Assembly (NCBI GenBank): GCA_016193365.1
Contig: JACPSI010000059.1
Location: 1 to 36,571, forward strand
DNA from: Ignavibacteriales bacterium
GTDB lineage: Bacteria > Bacteroidota > Ignavibacteria > UBA10030
Length of the DNA stretch: 36,571 nt
Direction of reading: 5' to 3'
The notes under the pieces were generated by a model. It searched no databases. It was not told where the DNA came from and saw nothing but the letters and a program-made list of their open reading frames with translations. The position numbers were made by a program, and so were the translations under genes. Numbering within the stretch: the first letter of the stretch is position 1; each line of letters begins with the position of its first letter. Shown piece after piece: positions 9,051 to 17,714 of the stretch.

Positions 9051-10133
9051 ATGAAAAGGATTGGAATTCTCACTGGAGGTGGCGATTGTCCTGGCCTGAA
9101 CGCCGTTATTCGAAGTATCGCAAAGCCCGCTTTAACGTATTTTGGATCGACGGTCGTCGGCATTGAAGATGGCTTTGAGGGGCTCGTGGAAGGAAAGATG
9201 CACGAGCTCACGCCGAGAGATGTGGGGGGGATACTCAATGTGGGCGGGACAATTCTCGGGACGTCGAACAAGGGCAATCCCTTCAAGTATCCTATTGAAA
9301 CCCCCAACGGTGTCGATGTCGTTGATTATTCCGAAAATGCAATTCGAAACTATCGGGACTGGAAGCTCGATGTTATCGTTGCTATTGGCGGCGATGGGAC
9401 AATGCATATCGTCGATAAATTCACCGAGTTGGGGCTTAATTTCGTTGGCGTGCCAAAGACGATCGACAACGACCTTTCCTCGACAGACATGACGTTCGGT
9501 TATGATTCCGCCGTGAGCGTCGCGTCGGAAGCAATTGACCGGCTTCATACAACAGCTTCCGCGCATCATCGGGTGATGATTGTCGAGGTGATGGGTCGTT
9601 ATGCAGGATGGATAGCCCTTGGCGCCGGACTTGCGGGGGGAGCTGATGCAATCCTCATCCCGGAGATTCCTTTTGAGTGGAAAAAAATCAATGAGCATGT
9701 ACTGCGCAGGAGCAAGCAAGGATCGCGGTTCAGCATTGTCTGCGTTGCCGAAGGCGCAAAACCGGCGGAAGGCGGCCTCGTGGTAAAAGAGCAGGACAAA
9801 AAACGCACCGACCCCATCAGGCTGGGCGGCATTGGTGAGCTTGTTGGAAAAAATATCACAGAATCGACGGGGCTCGAGACGCGGGTTGTTGTCCTCGGCC
9901 ATGTTCAACGGGGTGGGAGTCCGACTCCGTTCGACCGAATTCTTGCGACGAAATACGGTTCCATGGCCCTTCAGTTGGCGTCGGAAAAGAAATTCGGTTA
10001 TATGGTCGCCTTGCGCGGCAACGACGTGATGGCAGTTCCAGTCAAGGAAGCGATTCTCAAACTTCGCACTGTCCCCTTAGATTCTCAGTTGATTCTCGCT
10101 GCCCGTGCAGTAGGCACATCGTTTGGAGATTGA
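9051..10133 (+). CDS. pfkA: 6-phosphofructokinase, mixed-substrate (group III) type
   Basis: 360 residues with a GGGAGG ribosome-binding site 9 bases before the ATG. It phosphorylates fructose 6-phosphate to the 1,6-bisphosphate. The N-terminal GILTGGGDCPGLNAVIR and the catalytic TIDND (Asp139) are intact, as are the MGRYAGW substrate-binding motif and VLGHVQRGG. The phosphoryl-donor positions are mixed. GGDGT gives Gly116 (equivalent to E. coli Gly104, the ATP form). PKTIDND gives Lys136 (equivalent to E. coli Gly124, the PPi-like form). This G/K combination is known in group III enzymes, where ATP use is reported, so ATP is the likely donor but is not proven here. The next gene starts 3 bases after the stop. 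Confidence 0.93.
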   Translation: MKRIGILTGGGDCPGLNAVIRSIAKPALTYFGSTVVGIEDGFEGLVEGKMHELTPRDVGGILNVGGTILGTSNKGNPFKYPIETPNGVDVVDYSENAIRNYRDWKLDVIVAIGGDGTMHIVDKFTELGLNFVGVPKTIDNDLSSTDMTFGYDSAVSVASEAIDRLHTTASAHHRVMIVEVMGRYAGWIALGAGLAGGADAILIPEIPFEWKKINEHVLRRSKQGSRFSIVCVAEGAKPAEGGLVVKEQDKKRTDPIRLGGIGELVGKNITESTGLETRVVVLGHVQRGGSPTPFDRILATKYGSMALQLASEKKFGYMVALRGNDVMAVPVKEAILKLRTVPLDSQLILAARAVGTSFGD

Positions 10134-10136
10134 GGG

Positions 10137-11156
10137 ATGAAGGCAGCAATGGTGACGAGCTTTGGGCCTCCTGAAACTCTCAGACTGAAAGAAGTCACGA
10201 AGCCAGTTTGTGAAAAGAACCATATTCTCGTTGCTGTCAAAGCCATCGGGTTGAATTTTGCGGATGTGATGGCACGTCTCGGCGTGTACCCGAGTGTTCC
10301 AGATCCGCCGTTTATTCCGGGATTGGAGGTCTCCGGCGTGGTTATTGAAGTCGGAAGTGAGGCAAAATCCTTCAAACGGGGCGATCGCGTTATCGCCTTC
10401 ACACGACAGGGAGCCTACGCTGAATTCGTGAGTGTAAATGAGAATCATGCCTACCCCATACCGAAAAAGATGAGCTTCGAGGAGGGGGCGTCAATCGGTG
10501 TAACGTATCTTACGGCTTACCACGGACTTGTCACTCTTGCAAACATACGGAAAGACGAGAAGTTACTTTTGCATGCTGCCGCCGGAGGCGTGGGAACGGC
10601 AACCATTCAAATCGCTAGACATCTTGGTGTAGAGGTATTCGGGGCTGCAAGCTCAGCCCAAAAGCTCGATGTTGCGTATCAGCAAGGAATGCAGCATGGC
10701 TTCAATTACCAGACTGAGGATTTTGAACGCGGCGTTCGGCAAAAAACGCAGGGAAAAGGGGTGGACGTCGTTATGGACTCGGTCGGGGGAATGGTCTTTC
10801 GAAAGAGTTGGAGGCTTCTTGCACCGATGGGAAGGTATGTTTTGTACGGGTTTGCGGCTGTCACTGGAAAAAGGGGAATCAACAAGTTGAAGGCGATGAA
10901 AGAAATGATCGTTACTCCACTCGTGTATCCGCCTAACATCGTTTCGAAAAACATCGGCCTCTTCGGTTTTAACCTCTATTTCCTCTTTGACAAAGTAGAG
11001 TACTTTAAGAAAGCATCGCGACAGCTTATGAAGTGGTATAATGAAAAAGTTATCAAACCCGTGATTGGAGCGCGATTCACGTTCGACCGTATCGCGGAAG
11101 CGCAAGGGTTTCTTCAAAGCAGGAAAAGTTTCGGCAAAATCGTTGTTGTAATGTAG
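10137..11156 (+). CDS. Zinc-free MDR reductase (quinone oxidoreductase / VAT1-like)
   Basis: 339 residues. Medium-chain dehydrogenase fold with N-terminal GroES-like domain (LNFADVMARLGVYP, PGLEVSGVVIEVG, GDRV) and nucleotide-binding motif HAAAGGVGTATIQIA, typical of NADPH-dependent quinone/enone reductases. The catalytic and structural zinc cysteines of alcohol dehydrogenases are absent. The C-terminal region (YVLYGFAA; two-helix segment around LKAMKEMIVTPLVYPPNIVSKN) resembles VAT1-like proteins. Substrate unknown. It is tightly linked to pfkA upstream and aat downstream, so co-transcription is likely. Confidence 0.85.
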   Translation: MKAAMVTSFGPPETLRLKEVTKPVCEKNHILVAVKAIGLNFADVMARLGVYPSVPDPPFIPGLEVSGVVIEVGSEAKSFKRGDRVIAFTRQGAYAEFVSVNENHAYPIPKKMSFEEGASIGVTYLTAYHGLVTLANIRKDEKLLLHAAAGGVGTATIQIARHLGVEVFGAASSAQKLDVAYQQGMQHGFNYQTEDFERGVRQKTQGKGVDVVMDSVGGMVFRKSWRLLAPMGRYVLYGFAAVTGKRGINKLKAMKEMIVTPLVYPPNIVSKNIGLFGFNLYFLFDKVEYFKKASRQLMKWYNEKVIKPVIGARFTFDRIAEAQGFLQSRKSFGKIVVVM

Positions 11157-11164
11157 GGAGTAAG

Positions 11165-11764
11165 ATGTCGTCCCGTTCGCTGCAATCACGCATCATCGAC
11201 ACTCAGTTTTTGCTCATGGCGTACACCCACGGCTATTTCCCGATGGCAGATTCCGCAACCGGCGACATCGGCTGGTATTCTCCCGACCCGCGCGGAATTT
11301 TCGACCTTGAGAATTTCAAGGTTCCCAGGAGTCTGCGCCAGGTAATACGGAAGAACATCTTTGAAGTTCGTATCAATCATCAATTTGAAGACGTGATACG
11401 AAGTTGTGCAGCCCGGAAGGAAACATGGATTTCCGAGGATATCATCCAAACGTACCTGAGGCTTCACGAGCAAGACTATGCGCACAGTGTTGAAACATGG
11501 AAAAACGATGCCTTGGTCGGTGGTCTCTATGGAGTCGCGGTCGGAGGCGCTTTTTTTGGCGAATCGATGTTCAGCCGTGAGCGTAATGCTTCGAAGGTGG
11601 CTCTGGTGTTTCTTGTTGAACGCCTGCGTCAACGCGGGTTTGAACTGCTGGATACACAATGGGTCACAAGCCATCTGGCGATGTTTGGAGCAAAAGAAAT
11701 TCCCAGGAAAGACTATCTGAAACTCTTAAAGCGAGCGACGCAAAAGAAATGCACGTTTGCTTAA
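11165..11764 (+). CDS. aat: Leucyl/phenylalanyl-tRNA--protein transferase
   Basis: 199 residues. It adds Leu or Phe from aminoacyl-tRNA to N-terminal Arg/Lys of proteins, marking them for N-end-rule degradation. Conserved elements are [58 protein letters not shown] and IPRKDY. It is shorter than the 234-residue E. coli enzyme because it lacks the N-terminal extension that holds the FPxxxxA element; the GNAT-like core is complete. The last bases precede purC closely. Confidence 0.93.
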   Translation: MSSRSLQSRIIDTQFLLMAYTHGYFPMADSATGDIGWYSPDPRGIFDLENFKVPRSLRQVIRKNIFEVRINHQFEDVIRSCAARKETWISEDIIQTYLRLHEQDYAHSVETWKNDALVGGLYGVAVGGAFFGESMFSRERNASKVALVFLVERLRQRGFELLDTQWVTSHLAMFGAKEIPRKDYLKLLKRATQKKCTFA

Positions 11765-11789
11765 TCATGAATCACTTTTACACGCCCAT

Positions 11790-12701
11790 ATGGCATCTCT
11801 CACAGAAGTCCCCATCATCACACAAACAAACCTTCCCGGGCTGAAACTTCGCAATCGCGGGAAAGTCAGAGACATTTACGAGTTTGAAGACTCGCTCCTC
11901 ATCGTAGCGACGGACCGGATCTCGGCGTTTGACGTGATCATGTCGGAGGGGATCCCGTTCAAGGGAAAAGTCCTGACGAAAATTTCGGAGTATTGGTTCG
12001 AGAAAACGCAGGATATCATACCAAACCATATTCTTTCCACAATTGTTTATGATTATCCTCCATCATGCAAACCGTACTGGGGAAGTCTTGAAGACAGGTC
12101 GATGCACGTGAAAAAGACGAAACCTCTGCCGGTGGAATGCGTCGTTCGGGGATATTTATCGGGATCCGGGTGGAACGATTACAAGCAAACAGGGAGCGTT
12201 TGTGGGATCACTCTTCCCAAGGGGCTTGTGGAATCGTCGAAGCTGCCCGAACCGATTTTCACTCCCGCCACAAAAGAAGAAGTCGGTAAGCATGATGAGA
12301 ACATCTCGTTTGAGAGAATGGCCGATATGATTGGCAAGGATCTTGCTGAGAAGGTTCGAACGACATCCCTGCAAATCTATCAGCGCGGATGCGAGATCGC
12401 CGAAGCGAAGGGAATCATCATTGCCGACACGAAGATGGAGTTCGGGCAGGACGAGAACGGGAACCTCATTCTGATCGATGAGCTGTTGACTCCGGATTCT
12501 TCACGTTTCTGGCCAAAGGACAAATATCAGGCAGGCAAGGGACAGGACAGCTTCGACAAACAGTTCGTGAGAGACTACTTGCTTTCGATCAACTTCAACA
12601 AGAAACCGCCGCCGCCAAAGTTGCCCGAGGATGTAATCCTGAAGACCTCGGCCTTGTATTTGGAGGCGTTGAAAAAACTGAGCGGTAAGAGCCTCATGTA
12701 G
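11790..12701 (+). CDS. purC: Phosphoribosylaminoimidazole-succinocarboxamide synthase
   Basis: 303 residues from ATG 11790, where the normal N-terminus ([15 protein letters not shown]) begins. A TTG at 11757 would add 11 residues and overlap aat. SAICAR synthetase condenses CAIR with aspartate using ATP in purine synthesis. Visible motifs are [40 protein letters not shown] and [12 protein letters not shown]. The length corresponds to the long, yeast Ade1-like form rather than the roughly 240-residue form of E. coli. No other pur gene is adjacent. Confidence 0.95.
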   Translation: MASLTEVPIITQTNLPGLKLRNRGKVRDIYEFEDSLLIVATDRISAFDVIMSEGIPFKGKVLTKISEYWFEKTQDIIPNHILSTIVYDYPPSCKPYWGSLEDRSMHVKKTKPLPVECVVRGYLSGSGWNDYKQTGSVCGITLPKGLVESSKLPEPIFTPATKEEVGKHDENISFERMADMIGKDLAEKVRTTSLQIYQRGCEIAEAKGIIIADTKMEFGQDENGNLILIDELLTPDSSRFWPKDKYQAGKGQDSFDKQFVRDYLLSINFNKKPPPPKLPEDVILKTSALYLEALKKLSGKSLM

Positions 12702-12716
12702 TTCCGTGTCAGGGAG

Positions 12717-13133
12717 ATGGACGAGCGTTTTCGCATTCTGGAACATCCGGCAGACGTCGGCATCGAAGCGTACGGAGAAACGCTGCAGGAGCTGTTTGAG
12801 AATTCTGCCGCAGGGCTCATCTCGATTATTGCCGGTTCTTCCGAAATCCACTCCGGCCAACGACTTCATGTTTCCATCGAGTCTACTGACGTTGAGCATC
12901 TGCTCGTCCGTTGGTTGAGCGAAATTCTCTATCTTTCCGATGCCGAACGATTTCTCTTTGCGCGTGCCGATTTTGAGCGAATCTCTGAAACCTCACTCAA
13001 CGGATTTCTTTTCGGCGAGCGATATAACCCCGCAAAACATGAGCTGCAAATGACCGTCAAAGCAGTGACATACCATCAGCTGAAAGTTCAGCGACAAGGT
13101 ACGTGGTCAGCCACAGTATTTTTTGATGTTTGA
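12717..13133 (+). CDS. Archease, cofactor of RNA ligase RtcB
   Basis: 138 residues. The N-terminus ILEHPADVGIEAYG is the archease signature, with Asp12 as metal ligand. The C-terminus ends FFDV with the second conserved aspartate at 137. LLVRWLSEILYL is also typical. Archease speeds RtcB guanylylation and multiple turnover. Its last codons overlap the start of rtcB, so the two are translationally coupled, as often seen for this pair. Confidence 0.93.
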   Translation: MDERFRILEHPADVGIEAYGETLQELFENSAAGLISIIAGSSEIHSGQRLHVSIESTDVEHLLVRWLSEILYLSDAERFLFARADFERISETSLNGFLFGERYNPAKHELQMTVKAVTYHQLKVQRQGTWSATVFFDV

Positions 13134-14571
13134 TCACCGCATGTCAGTCCTGCAAAAACTCGACGATTACAGGTACGTGGTTCCGAAATCCTTCCGTCCT
13201 GGAATGAAGATCGAAGGTCTCATTTATGCCAACGACGAACTGATCAAACAAATTGAAAAAGATCAGACACTCGAGCAAGTTGCCAATGTTGCCACGTTGC
13301 CGGGCCTCGTCGGACGTTCGCTTGCAATGCCGGATGCACACCAGGGGTACGGTTTTGCTATTGGCGGCGTTGCCGCTGCTGACCTCGAAAAAGGAATTAT
13401 CTCGGCGGGAGGCGTCGGCTTCGACATTAATTGCGGTGTGAGGTTACTTGCCTCTGAATTGAGCCTCGAAGAAGTAGAACCGGACATAGATCAACTGCTC
13501 AACCAGATGTTTCGCGATATCCCGTGCGGAACAGGAAAAGCCGGAATTGTGGGCCTGACGTTCGACCAATTAGACGATGTTCTGGAAAACGGGGCTGAGT
13601 GGGCGGTCAGGAACGGATATGGAACCGAAGAGGATCTGCATCATATCGAAGAAACGGGAACGATGCCCAAGGCAGACCCGGCCATGGTGAGCGAGCGTGC
13701 CAAAAAGCGCGGGCGTGACCAGCTGGGGACTTTGGGTTCGGGAAATCATTTTGCCGAGGTGCAATACGTCTCGGAAGTTTTCGACGAGACAGCGGCACGA
13801 GCATTCGGTGTGCGTCAAAACCAAATTGTGGTGATGATCCACAGCGGCTCGCGCGGACTGGGCCATCAGGTCTGCACAGATTATCTTGAAGTGATGCAAA
13901 CGGCGATGCCGAAATATGGCATTAGTATCGTTGACCGCCAGCTCGCGTGCGTTCCCATCAAATCGATGGAAGGCAAGAGTTATTTGGGCGCAATGGCGTC
14001 GGCGGCCAATTTCGCGTTTGCCAACCGGCAGATGATGAGCCACTGGACCAGACAGGCGTTTGCCAGCGTCCTCGGGAACGGAACCCTCAAACTCGTGTAC
14101 GATGTTTGTCATAATATAGCGAAAGAGGAAGTCCACACTGTCAACGGCTCAATGAAGAAAGTGCTTGTTCACCGAAAAGGAGCAACACGCGCTTACCCGA
14201 AGCATCGGCCGGAGGTGCCGCCGGATTACGGTGAAATTGGCCAGCCTGTGTTGATTCCTGGAAGCATGGGTACATGCTCGTACGTTCTCGTTGGGACAGC
14301 GAAAGCGATGGAAGAGACCTTTGGGTCGTCATGCCATGGTGCAGGAAGAGCTATGAGCCGTCATGCGGCGAAAAAATCGACAACGGCAGAACAGCTCATT
14401 CAACAACTGAAAGAGAAGGGGATCCATGTGAGAGGAGCAAGCAAGAGCGGCTTGACCGAGGAAAAACCCGACGCGTACAAAGATGTTAGCCTCGTCGTCG
14501 AAGTTGTCCACCAGGCTGGGATTGCAAAAAAAGTTGCGAAGATGATTCCTATCGGTGTCATCAAAGGCTAA
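13126..14571 (+). CDS. rtcB: RNA-splicing/repair ligase RtcB
   Basis: 481 residues from ATG 13126; ATG 13141 (MSVLQKLDDYRY) is an equally good start. RtcB joins 2',3'-cyclic-phosphate or 3'-phosphate RNA ends to 5'-OH ends using GTP and manganese. Metal and active-site residues are present: Asp100 and Cys103 in GGVGFDINCGVRL, His208 in GSGNHFAEV, His239 in IHSGSRGLGH, His329 in VCHNIAKEE. The nucleotidyl-accepting histidine is in SCHGAGRAMSR (His404 in this numbering). It overlaps archease by 8 bases. No RtcA or RtcR homologue is nearby, so the sigma-54 regulation known in E. coli is not indicated. Confidence 0.96.
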   Translation: MFDHRMSVLQKLDDYRYVVPKSFRPGMKIEGLIYANDELIKQIEKDQTLEQVANVATLPGLVGRSLAMPDAHQGYGFAIGGVAAADLEKGIISAGGVGFDINCGVRLLASELSLEEVEPDIDQLLNQMFRDIPCGTGKAGIVGLTFDQLDDVLENGAEWAVRNGYGTEEDLHHIEETGTMPKADPAMVSERAKKRGRDQLGTLGSGNHFAEVQYVSEVFDETAARAFGVRQNQIVVMIHSGSRGLGHQVCTDYLEVMQTAMPKYGISIVDRQLACVPIKSMEGKSYLGAMASAANFAFANRQMMSHWTRQAFASVLGNGTLKLVYDVCHNIAKEEVHTVNGSMKKVLVHRKGATRAYPKHRPEVPPDYGEIGQPVLIPGSMGTCSYVLVGTAKAMEETFGSSCHGAGRAMSRHAAKKSTTAEQLIQQLKEKGIHVRGASKSGLTEEKPDAYKDVSLVVEVVHQAGIAKKVAKMIPIGVIKG

Positions 14572-14602
14572 TTGTGATTGCAGACATTTTTATCTACATT
14601 TG
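14571..14602 (+). promoter_or_regulatory. Candidate Bacteroidota-type promoter for mrp-nfu
   Basis: ATTG at 14571-14574, a 20-base spacer, then TACATTTG at 14595-14602, an exact TAnnTTTG match. It lies 46 bases before the mrp start, directly after rtcB. Confidence 0.45.
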
Positions 14603-14648
14603 AAATACTCATCATGATGTTGGAACGATTGAAAAAAACGGAGATTGA

Positions 14649-15746
14649 ATGCTGAAGCTCAGTGATGAAAATGTGTTGAATTCACTAAAAAACGTTCAAG
14701 ATCCCGACTTGCACAGGGATATCGTAACGCTTGGGTTTATCAAAAACCTTGTCATTCAAGGCAAAGATGTCAAGTTCGACCTCGTCCTGACCACACCATC
14801 ATGTCCCGTGCGCGATCAATTTCTTGCGGATTGCGAAAAGGCCCTCAGGAGTAACATCGACGGGATAGGAAAAATCGATATTCACATGACCTCGAGCGTT
14901 GTGGCTCACGTCGACGTGCAGAAAGAAGCTATCCTTCCCGGTGTGAAGAACACACTCGCAATAGCGAGCGGCAAAGGCGGCGTTGGGAAATCGACTGTTG
15001 CCGTTAACCTTGCCGTTTCTCTTGCTCTCGACGGAGCAAAGGTTGGACTTATTGATGCGGACGTGTATGGCCCCAGCATTCCTTTGATGTTCGGAATAAC
15101 GGAAAAGCCAAAAGTTGTGAACAACAAGCTTATTCCGCTGGAAAAGTACGGCGTCAAAATCATGTCGATTGGGTTTCTCGTGGATCCCATGCAGGCCGTC
15201 ATCTGGCGCGGACCCATGGCCAGCGGAGCGGTGAAGCAATTTATGAGCGACGTGAGCTGGGGCGAGCTCGATTACCTTGTTTTTGATTTGCCGCCGGGAA
15301 CGGGTGACATCCAGCTCACACTTGTTCAAACCGTACCTCTGACAGGCGCAGTCATCGTCACAACGCCCCAGGACGTTGCCCTTGCCGACGCACGAAAAGG
15401 CCTCGTCATGTTTAACAAGGTCAACGTCCCGGTTCTTGGCATCGTGGAGAACATGAGTTATTTCGTTTGTTCGCATTGTGGTCAGCGGGAGAACATCTTT
15501 GACAGCGGGGGCGGCAGCAAGACAGCGGCAGAGCTTGGAGTGCCTTTTTTGGGTGAAATCCCGATCGAAACCAAAATCAGGATTGGCGGAGATCGCGGAA
15601 ATCCTCTTGTGACGATGGAACCCGATAATGACCATGCACAGAGCATCCGGAAAATCGCGCGCAACCTTGCAGCTCAGATTAGCATCCGCAACATCGCATC
15701 TCCGCAAACGCCGAAAGTGGAGATCCTTATCGGAGCCAATAGCTAA
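14649..15746 (+). CDS. Mrp/NBP35-family Fe-S cluster carrier ATPase
   Basis: 365 residues in two parts. Residues about 5-85 are the MIP18/DUF59 domain (VQDPDLHRDIVTLGFI, TTPSCPVRD). The rest is a P-loop ATPase with deviant Walker A GKGGVGKST (from about 108), IDADVYGPSIP, and DLPPGTGD. Cys274-x2-Cys277 (CSHCG) is the cluster-bridging motif of the ApbC/NBP35 group. It is likely to hold and transfer [4Fe-4S] clusters to apo-enzymes in the cytosol. An Nfu-type scaffold follows by 3 bases, supporting a cluster-delivery role. Often called mrp or apbC. Confidence 0.92.
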   Translation: MLKLSDENVLNSLKNVQDPDLHRDIVTLGFIKNLVIQGKDVKFDLVLTTPSCPVRDQFLADCEKALRSNIDGIGKIDIHMTSSVVAHVDVQKEAILPGVKNTLAIASGKGGVGKSTVAVNLAVSLALDGAKVGLIDADVYGPSIPLMFGITEKPKVVNNKLIPLEKYGVKIMSIGFLVDPMQAVIWRGPMASGAVKQFMSDVSWGELDYLVFDLPPGTGDIQLTLVQTVPLTGAVIVTTPQDVALADARKGLVMFNKVNVPVLGIVENMSYFVCSHCGQRENIFDSGGGSKTAAELGVPFLGEIPIETKIRIGGDRGNPLVTMEPDNDHAQSIRKIARNLAAQISIRNIASPQTPKVEILIGANS

Positions 15747-15749
15747 CCG

Positions 15750-15980
15750 ATGGTGACGTCACAGGAAATAGAAAATAGCCTTCGAAAGGTCCGGCCGTTT
15801 CTGGAAATCGACGGCGGAAACGTCGAGCTGGTTCAGGTTACAAAGGACGGGATTGTCGAACTCAAGCTTGTCGGCTCATGTAAGGATTGTCCTATGTCGA
15901 TGATGACGCTGAGAGCGGGAATCGAGCGGGCGTTGATGCTGGATCATTCGGAAGTTCGACGCGTCGAACAGGTGAGATGA
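15750..15980 (+). CDS. NifU C-terminal-domain (Nfu-type) Fe-S carrier
   Basis: 76 residues, a stand-alone NifU-like domain. The hallmark is LVGSCKDCPMSMMTL, with CxxC binding a cluster at a dimer interface. The N-terminal RPFLEIDGGNVELV is also characteristic. It starts 3 bases after the Mrp stop and probably works with it in [4Fe-4S] delivery. Complete for the single-domain class. Confidence 0.93.
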   Translation: MVTSQEIENSLRKVRPFLEIDGGNVELVQVTKDGIVELKLVGSCKDCPMSMMTLRAGIERALMLDHSEVRRVEQVR

Positions 15981-15990
15981 GAGTTGGATT

Positions 15991-16010
15991 GCGTCAATCC
16001 CTTTTGACGC
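15991..16010. other. Short hairpin between convergent nfu and ftsE
   Basis: GCGTCAA (15991-15997) pairs with TTGACGC (16004-16010) around a 6-base loop. There is no T-run on either side, so its role as terminator is uncertain. Confidence 0.35.
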
Positions 16011-16060
16011 CCAGAGCCCGTAGTCGCAATACAATTGCAACCATCCGACCTCGCTTGGAT

Positions 16061-16732
16061 TCATTTTTTTCTTTTTAGTTCCACTTCCATCAGTTTTCCT
16101 TCCTTCAACTGAACAATTCTTGCCGGGTAGAGTCTCACGAGGTCATAGTTGTGAGTTGCCATCAGCACGGCTGTCCCGCGCATGTTGATTTTTGTGAGCA
16201 ACTCCATGATTTCGGCGGATGACGTGGGGTCGAGATTACCTGTAGGCTCATCGGCGAGGAGGATGGAGGGTTCGTTGATGAGCGCCCGTGCCATCACCAC
16301 ACGTTGCTGTTCGCCTCCCGAAAGCTCGTGCGGCATCTGGTTCCTCTTGTGGCTTAACCCCACGTCAGCAAGCGCGTGGAGCACTTTCTTCTTGATCTCG
16401 CTTCGCTTTGTGTTGGTCACGTAGAGCGCGAAAGCAACGTTCTCGTAGACGGTCCGGTCTTCGAGAAGTTTGAAATCCTGAAACACGACGCCGATTTTTC
16501 TCCGCAGATACGGGATCTCTCTCTTCCGCACACCGAATGTATCGTGCTCGGCAACCTGTACGCGCCCGCTTGCGGGCTTGAGGTCGAAATACATCAGACG
16601 GAGCAATGAGCTTTTTCCTGCGCCTGTCTGGCCGACGAGGTAGACAAACTCTCCGCTCTTCATCGCAAAGTTTACCCCATCCAGCACACGTTGGCCGTCA
16701 AACGTTACGACGACATTTTCGAGTTCAATCAT
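16061..16732 (-). CDS. ftsE: Cell-division ABC transporter ATPase FtsE
   Basis: 223 residues from ATG at 16732, the start just before [15 protein letters not shown] ATPase with Walker [11 protein letters not shown]-loop VVFQDFKLL, signature LSGGEQQRV, Walker [10 protein letters not shown] and switch histidine in [28 protein letters not shown] is characteristic of FtsE. FtsE with its membrane partner FtsX regulates peptidoglycan hydrolases at the division site. No ftsX is adjacent: downstream is the convergent nfu and upstream is pdxA, whose stop is 4 bases away. A LolD-like ATPase is the alternative. Confidence 0.85.
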   Translation of the reverse strand: MIELENVVVTFDGQRVLDGVNFAMKSGEFVYLVGQTGAGKSSLLRLMYFDLKPASGRVQVAEHDTFGVRKREIPYLRRKIGVVFQDFKLLEDRTVYENVAFALYVTNTKRSEIKKKVLHALADVGLSHKRNQMPHELSGGEQQRVVMARALINEPSILLADEPTGNLDPTSSAEIMELLTKINMRGTAVLMATHNYDLVRLYPARIVQLKEGKLMEVELKRKK

Positions 16733-16736
16733 GCGT

Positions 16737-17714
16737 TCAGCGGATAAAACGCACTGCAAGTTTGACGGCTTCGATCATGCTCGAGATATTTGCTTTTCCT
16801 TTTCCAGCGATGTCGTACGCCGTTCCATGGTCGGGCGAGGTCCGGATGATGTTCAGTCCTGCTGAAAAGTTTACGCCTTTCCCGAATGAGCTCAATTTAA
16901 GAGGGATCAGTCCCTGGTCGTGATACATCGCCATGACTGCATCATATTTCACGTGCGACCGCTTACCGAAGAAGGCATCAGCTGGAAATGGGCCATGGGC
17001 GTCAATGTTGTTGGACTTCAGCTCAGCGACGGCGGGACTGACGAGGTCGTCGTCTTCCGTGCCGATAACGCCTTTATCTCCTGCGTGAGGGTTTAAGGCA
17101 AGGACGGCAATCGAAGGATTCTTTATCCGAAAATTCTTTTGCAGCGCCTCATGAACCACGGAAACCTTTTCGACGATCTTCTCTTTTGTAATGTTTTCCG
17201 CCACCGCGCGAAGGGAAACGTGCGTCGTCACCAACCCGATTCTCATCGTTTCGGCGATAAGCATCATGGCAACATGCCTGGACCTGCTGAGGAGGGCAAT
17301 CATTTCCGTCTGGCCGGGGAAATTGTACCCCGCAAGGTTGAGCGCTTCCTTTGAAGCGGGAGCCGTTACTAACGCGTCAACCTTTTTTTTAGTGCTAAGA
17401 TCGACGGCATGTTCGATTGCCGTTCCGGCGGATCGTCCGGATGCTTTGGTTGGTTTTCCCCACTGGACATCCGCCCAGATCCCGTCGCCCACATCATACA
17501 CCGGCACGGAGGAATTGGAAATAACGGAAAGAGATGTTTTGGCCAGCTTTCCCCGGATCCGCAAGGACTTTTGCGTATGTTCGAGAACATTCAGCGGCCC
17601 AACAAGAATAGGCACGCACAGCTTTCTTACGACGGGAGAGGTAGCCGTTTTCAGAGCGACTTCGGGGCCGATGCCGTTGAAGTCGCCGATCGTTATTGCA
17701 ACACGCGGTTTCAA
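16737..17714 (-). CDS. pdxA: 4-hydroxythreonine-4-phosphate dehydrogenase PdxA
   Basis: 325 residues starting with TTG, inside a TTGA overlap with the stop of the preceding gene. It oxidises 4-phosphohydroxy-L-threonine using NAD in pyridoxal phosphate synthesis. GDFNGIGPEV opens the protein, the variant with N before GIG that I associate with Bacteroidetes-type enzymes. The three metal-binding histidines are seen in TTHVSL, LNPHAGD and MYHDQG. SPDHGTAYDIAGKG is the family C-terminal motif. Length is normal. Confidence 0.95.
   Translation of the reverse strand: MKPRVAITIGDFNGIGPEVALKTATSPVVRKLCVPILVGPLNVLEHTQKSLRIRGKLAKTSLSVISNSSVPVYDVGDGIWADVQWGKPTKASGRSAGTAIEHAVDLSTKKKVDALVTAPASKEALNLAGYNFPGQTEMIALLSRSRHVAMMLIAETMRIGLVTTHVSLRAVAENITKEKIVEKVSVVHEALQKNFRIKNPSIAVLALNPHAGDKGVIGTEDDDLVSPAVAELKSNNIDAHGPFPADAFFGKRSHVKYDAVMAMYHDQGLIPLKLSSFGKGVNFSAGLNIIRTSPDHGTAYDIAGKGKANISSMIEAVKLAVRFIR

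Noticed and set aside
14799-15707. Long open frame of about 300 codons antisense to the Mrp gene
   Set aside because: It mirrors a strongly conserved gene, has no recognisable motif, and its composition is that of a shadow frame. The same applies to long antisense frames opposite pfkA (9132-9908), tdh (3179-3967), korA (24054-24818) and the sensor kinase (32903-33730).
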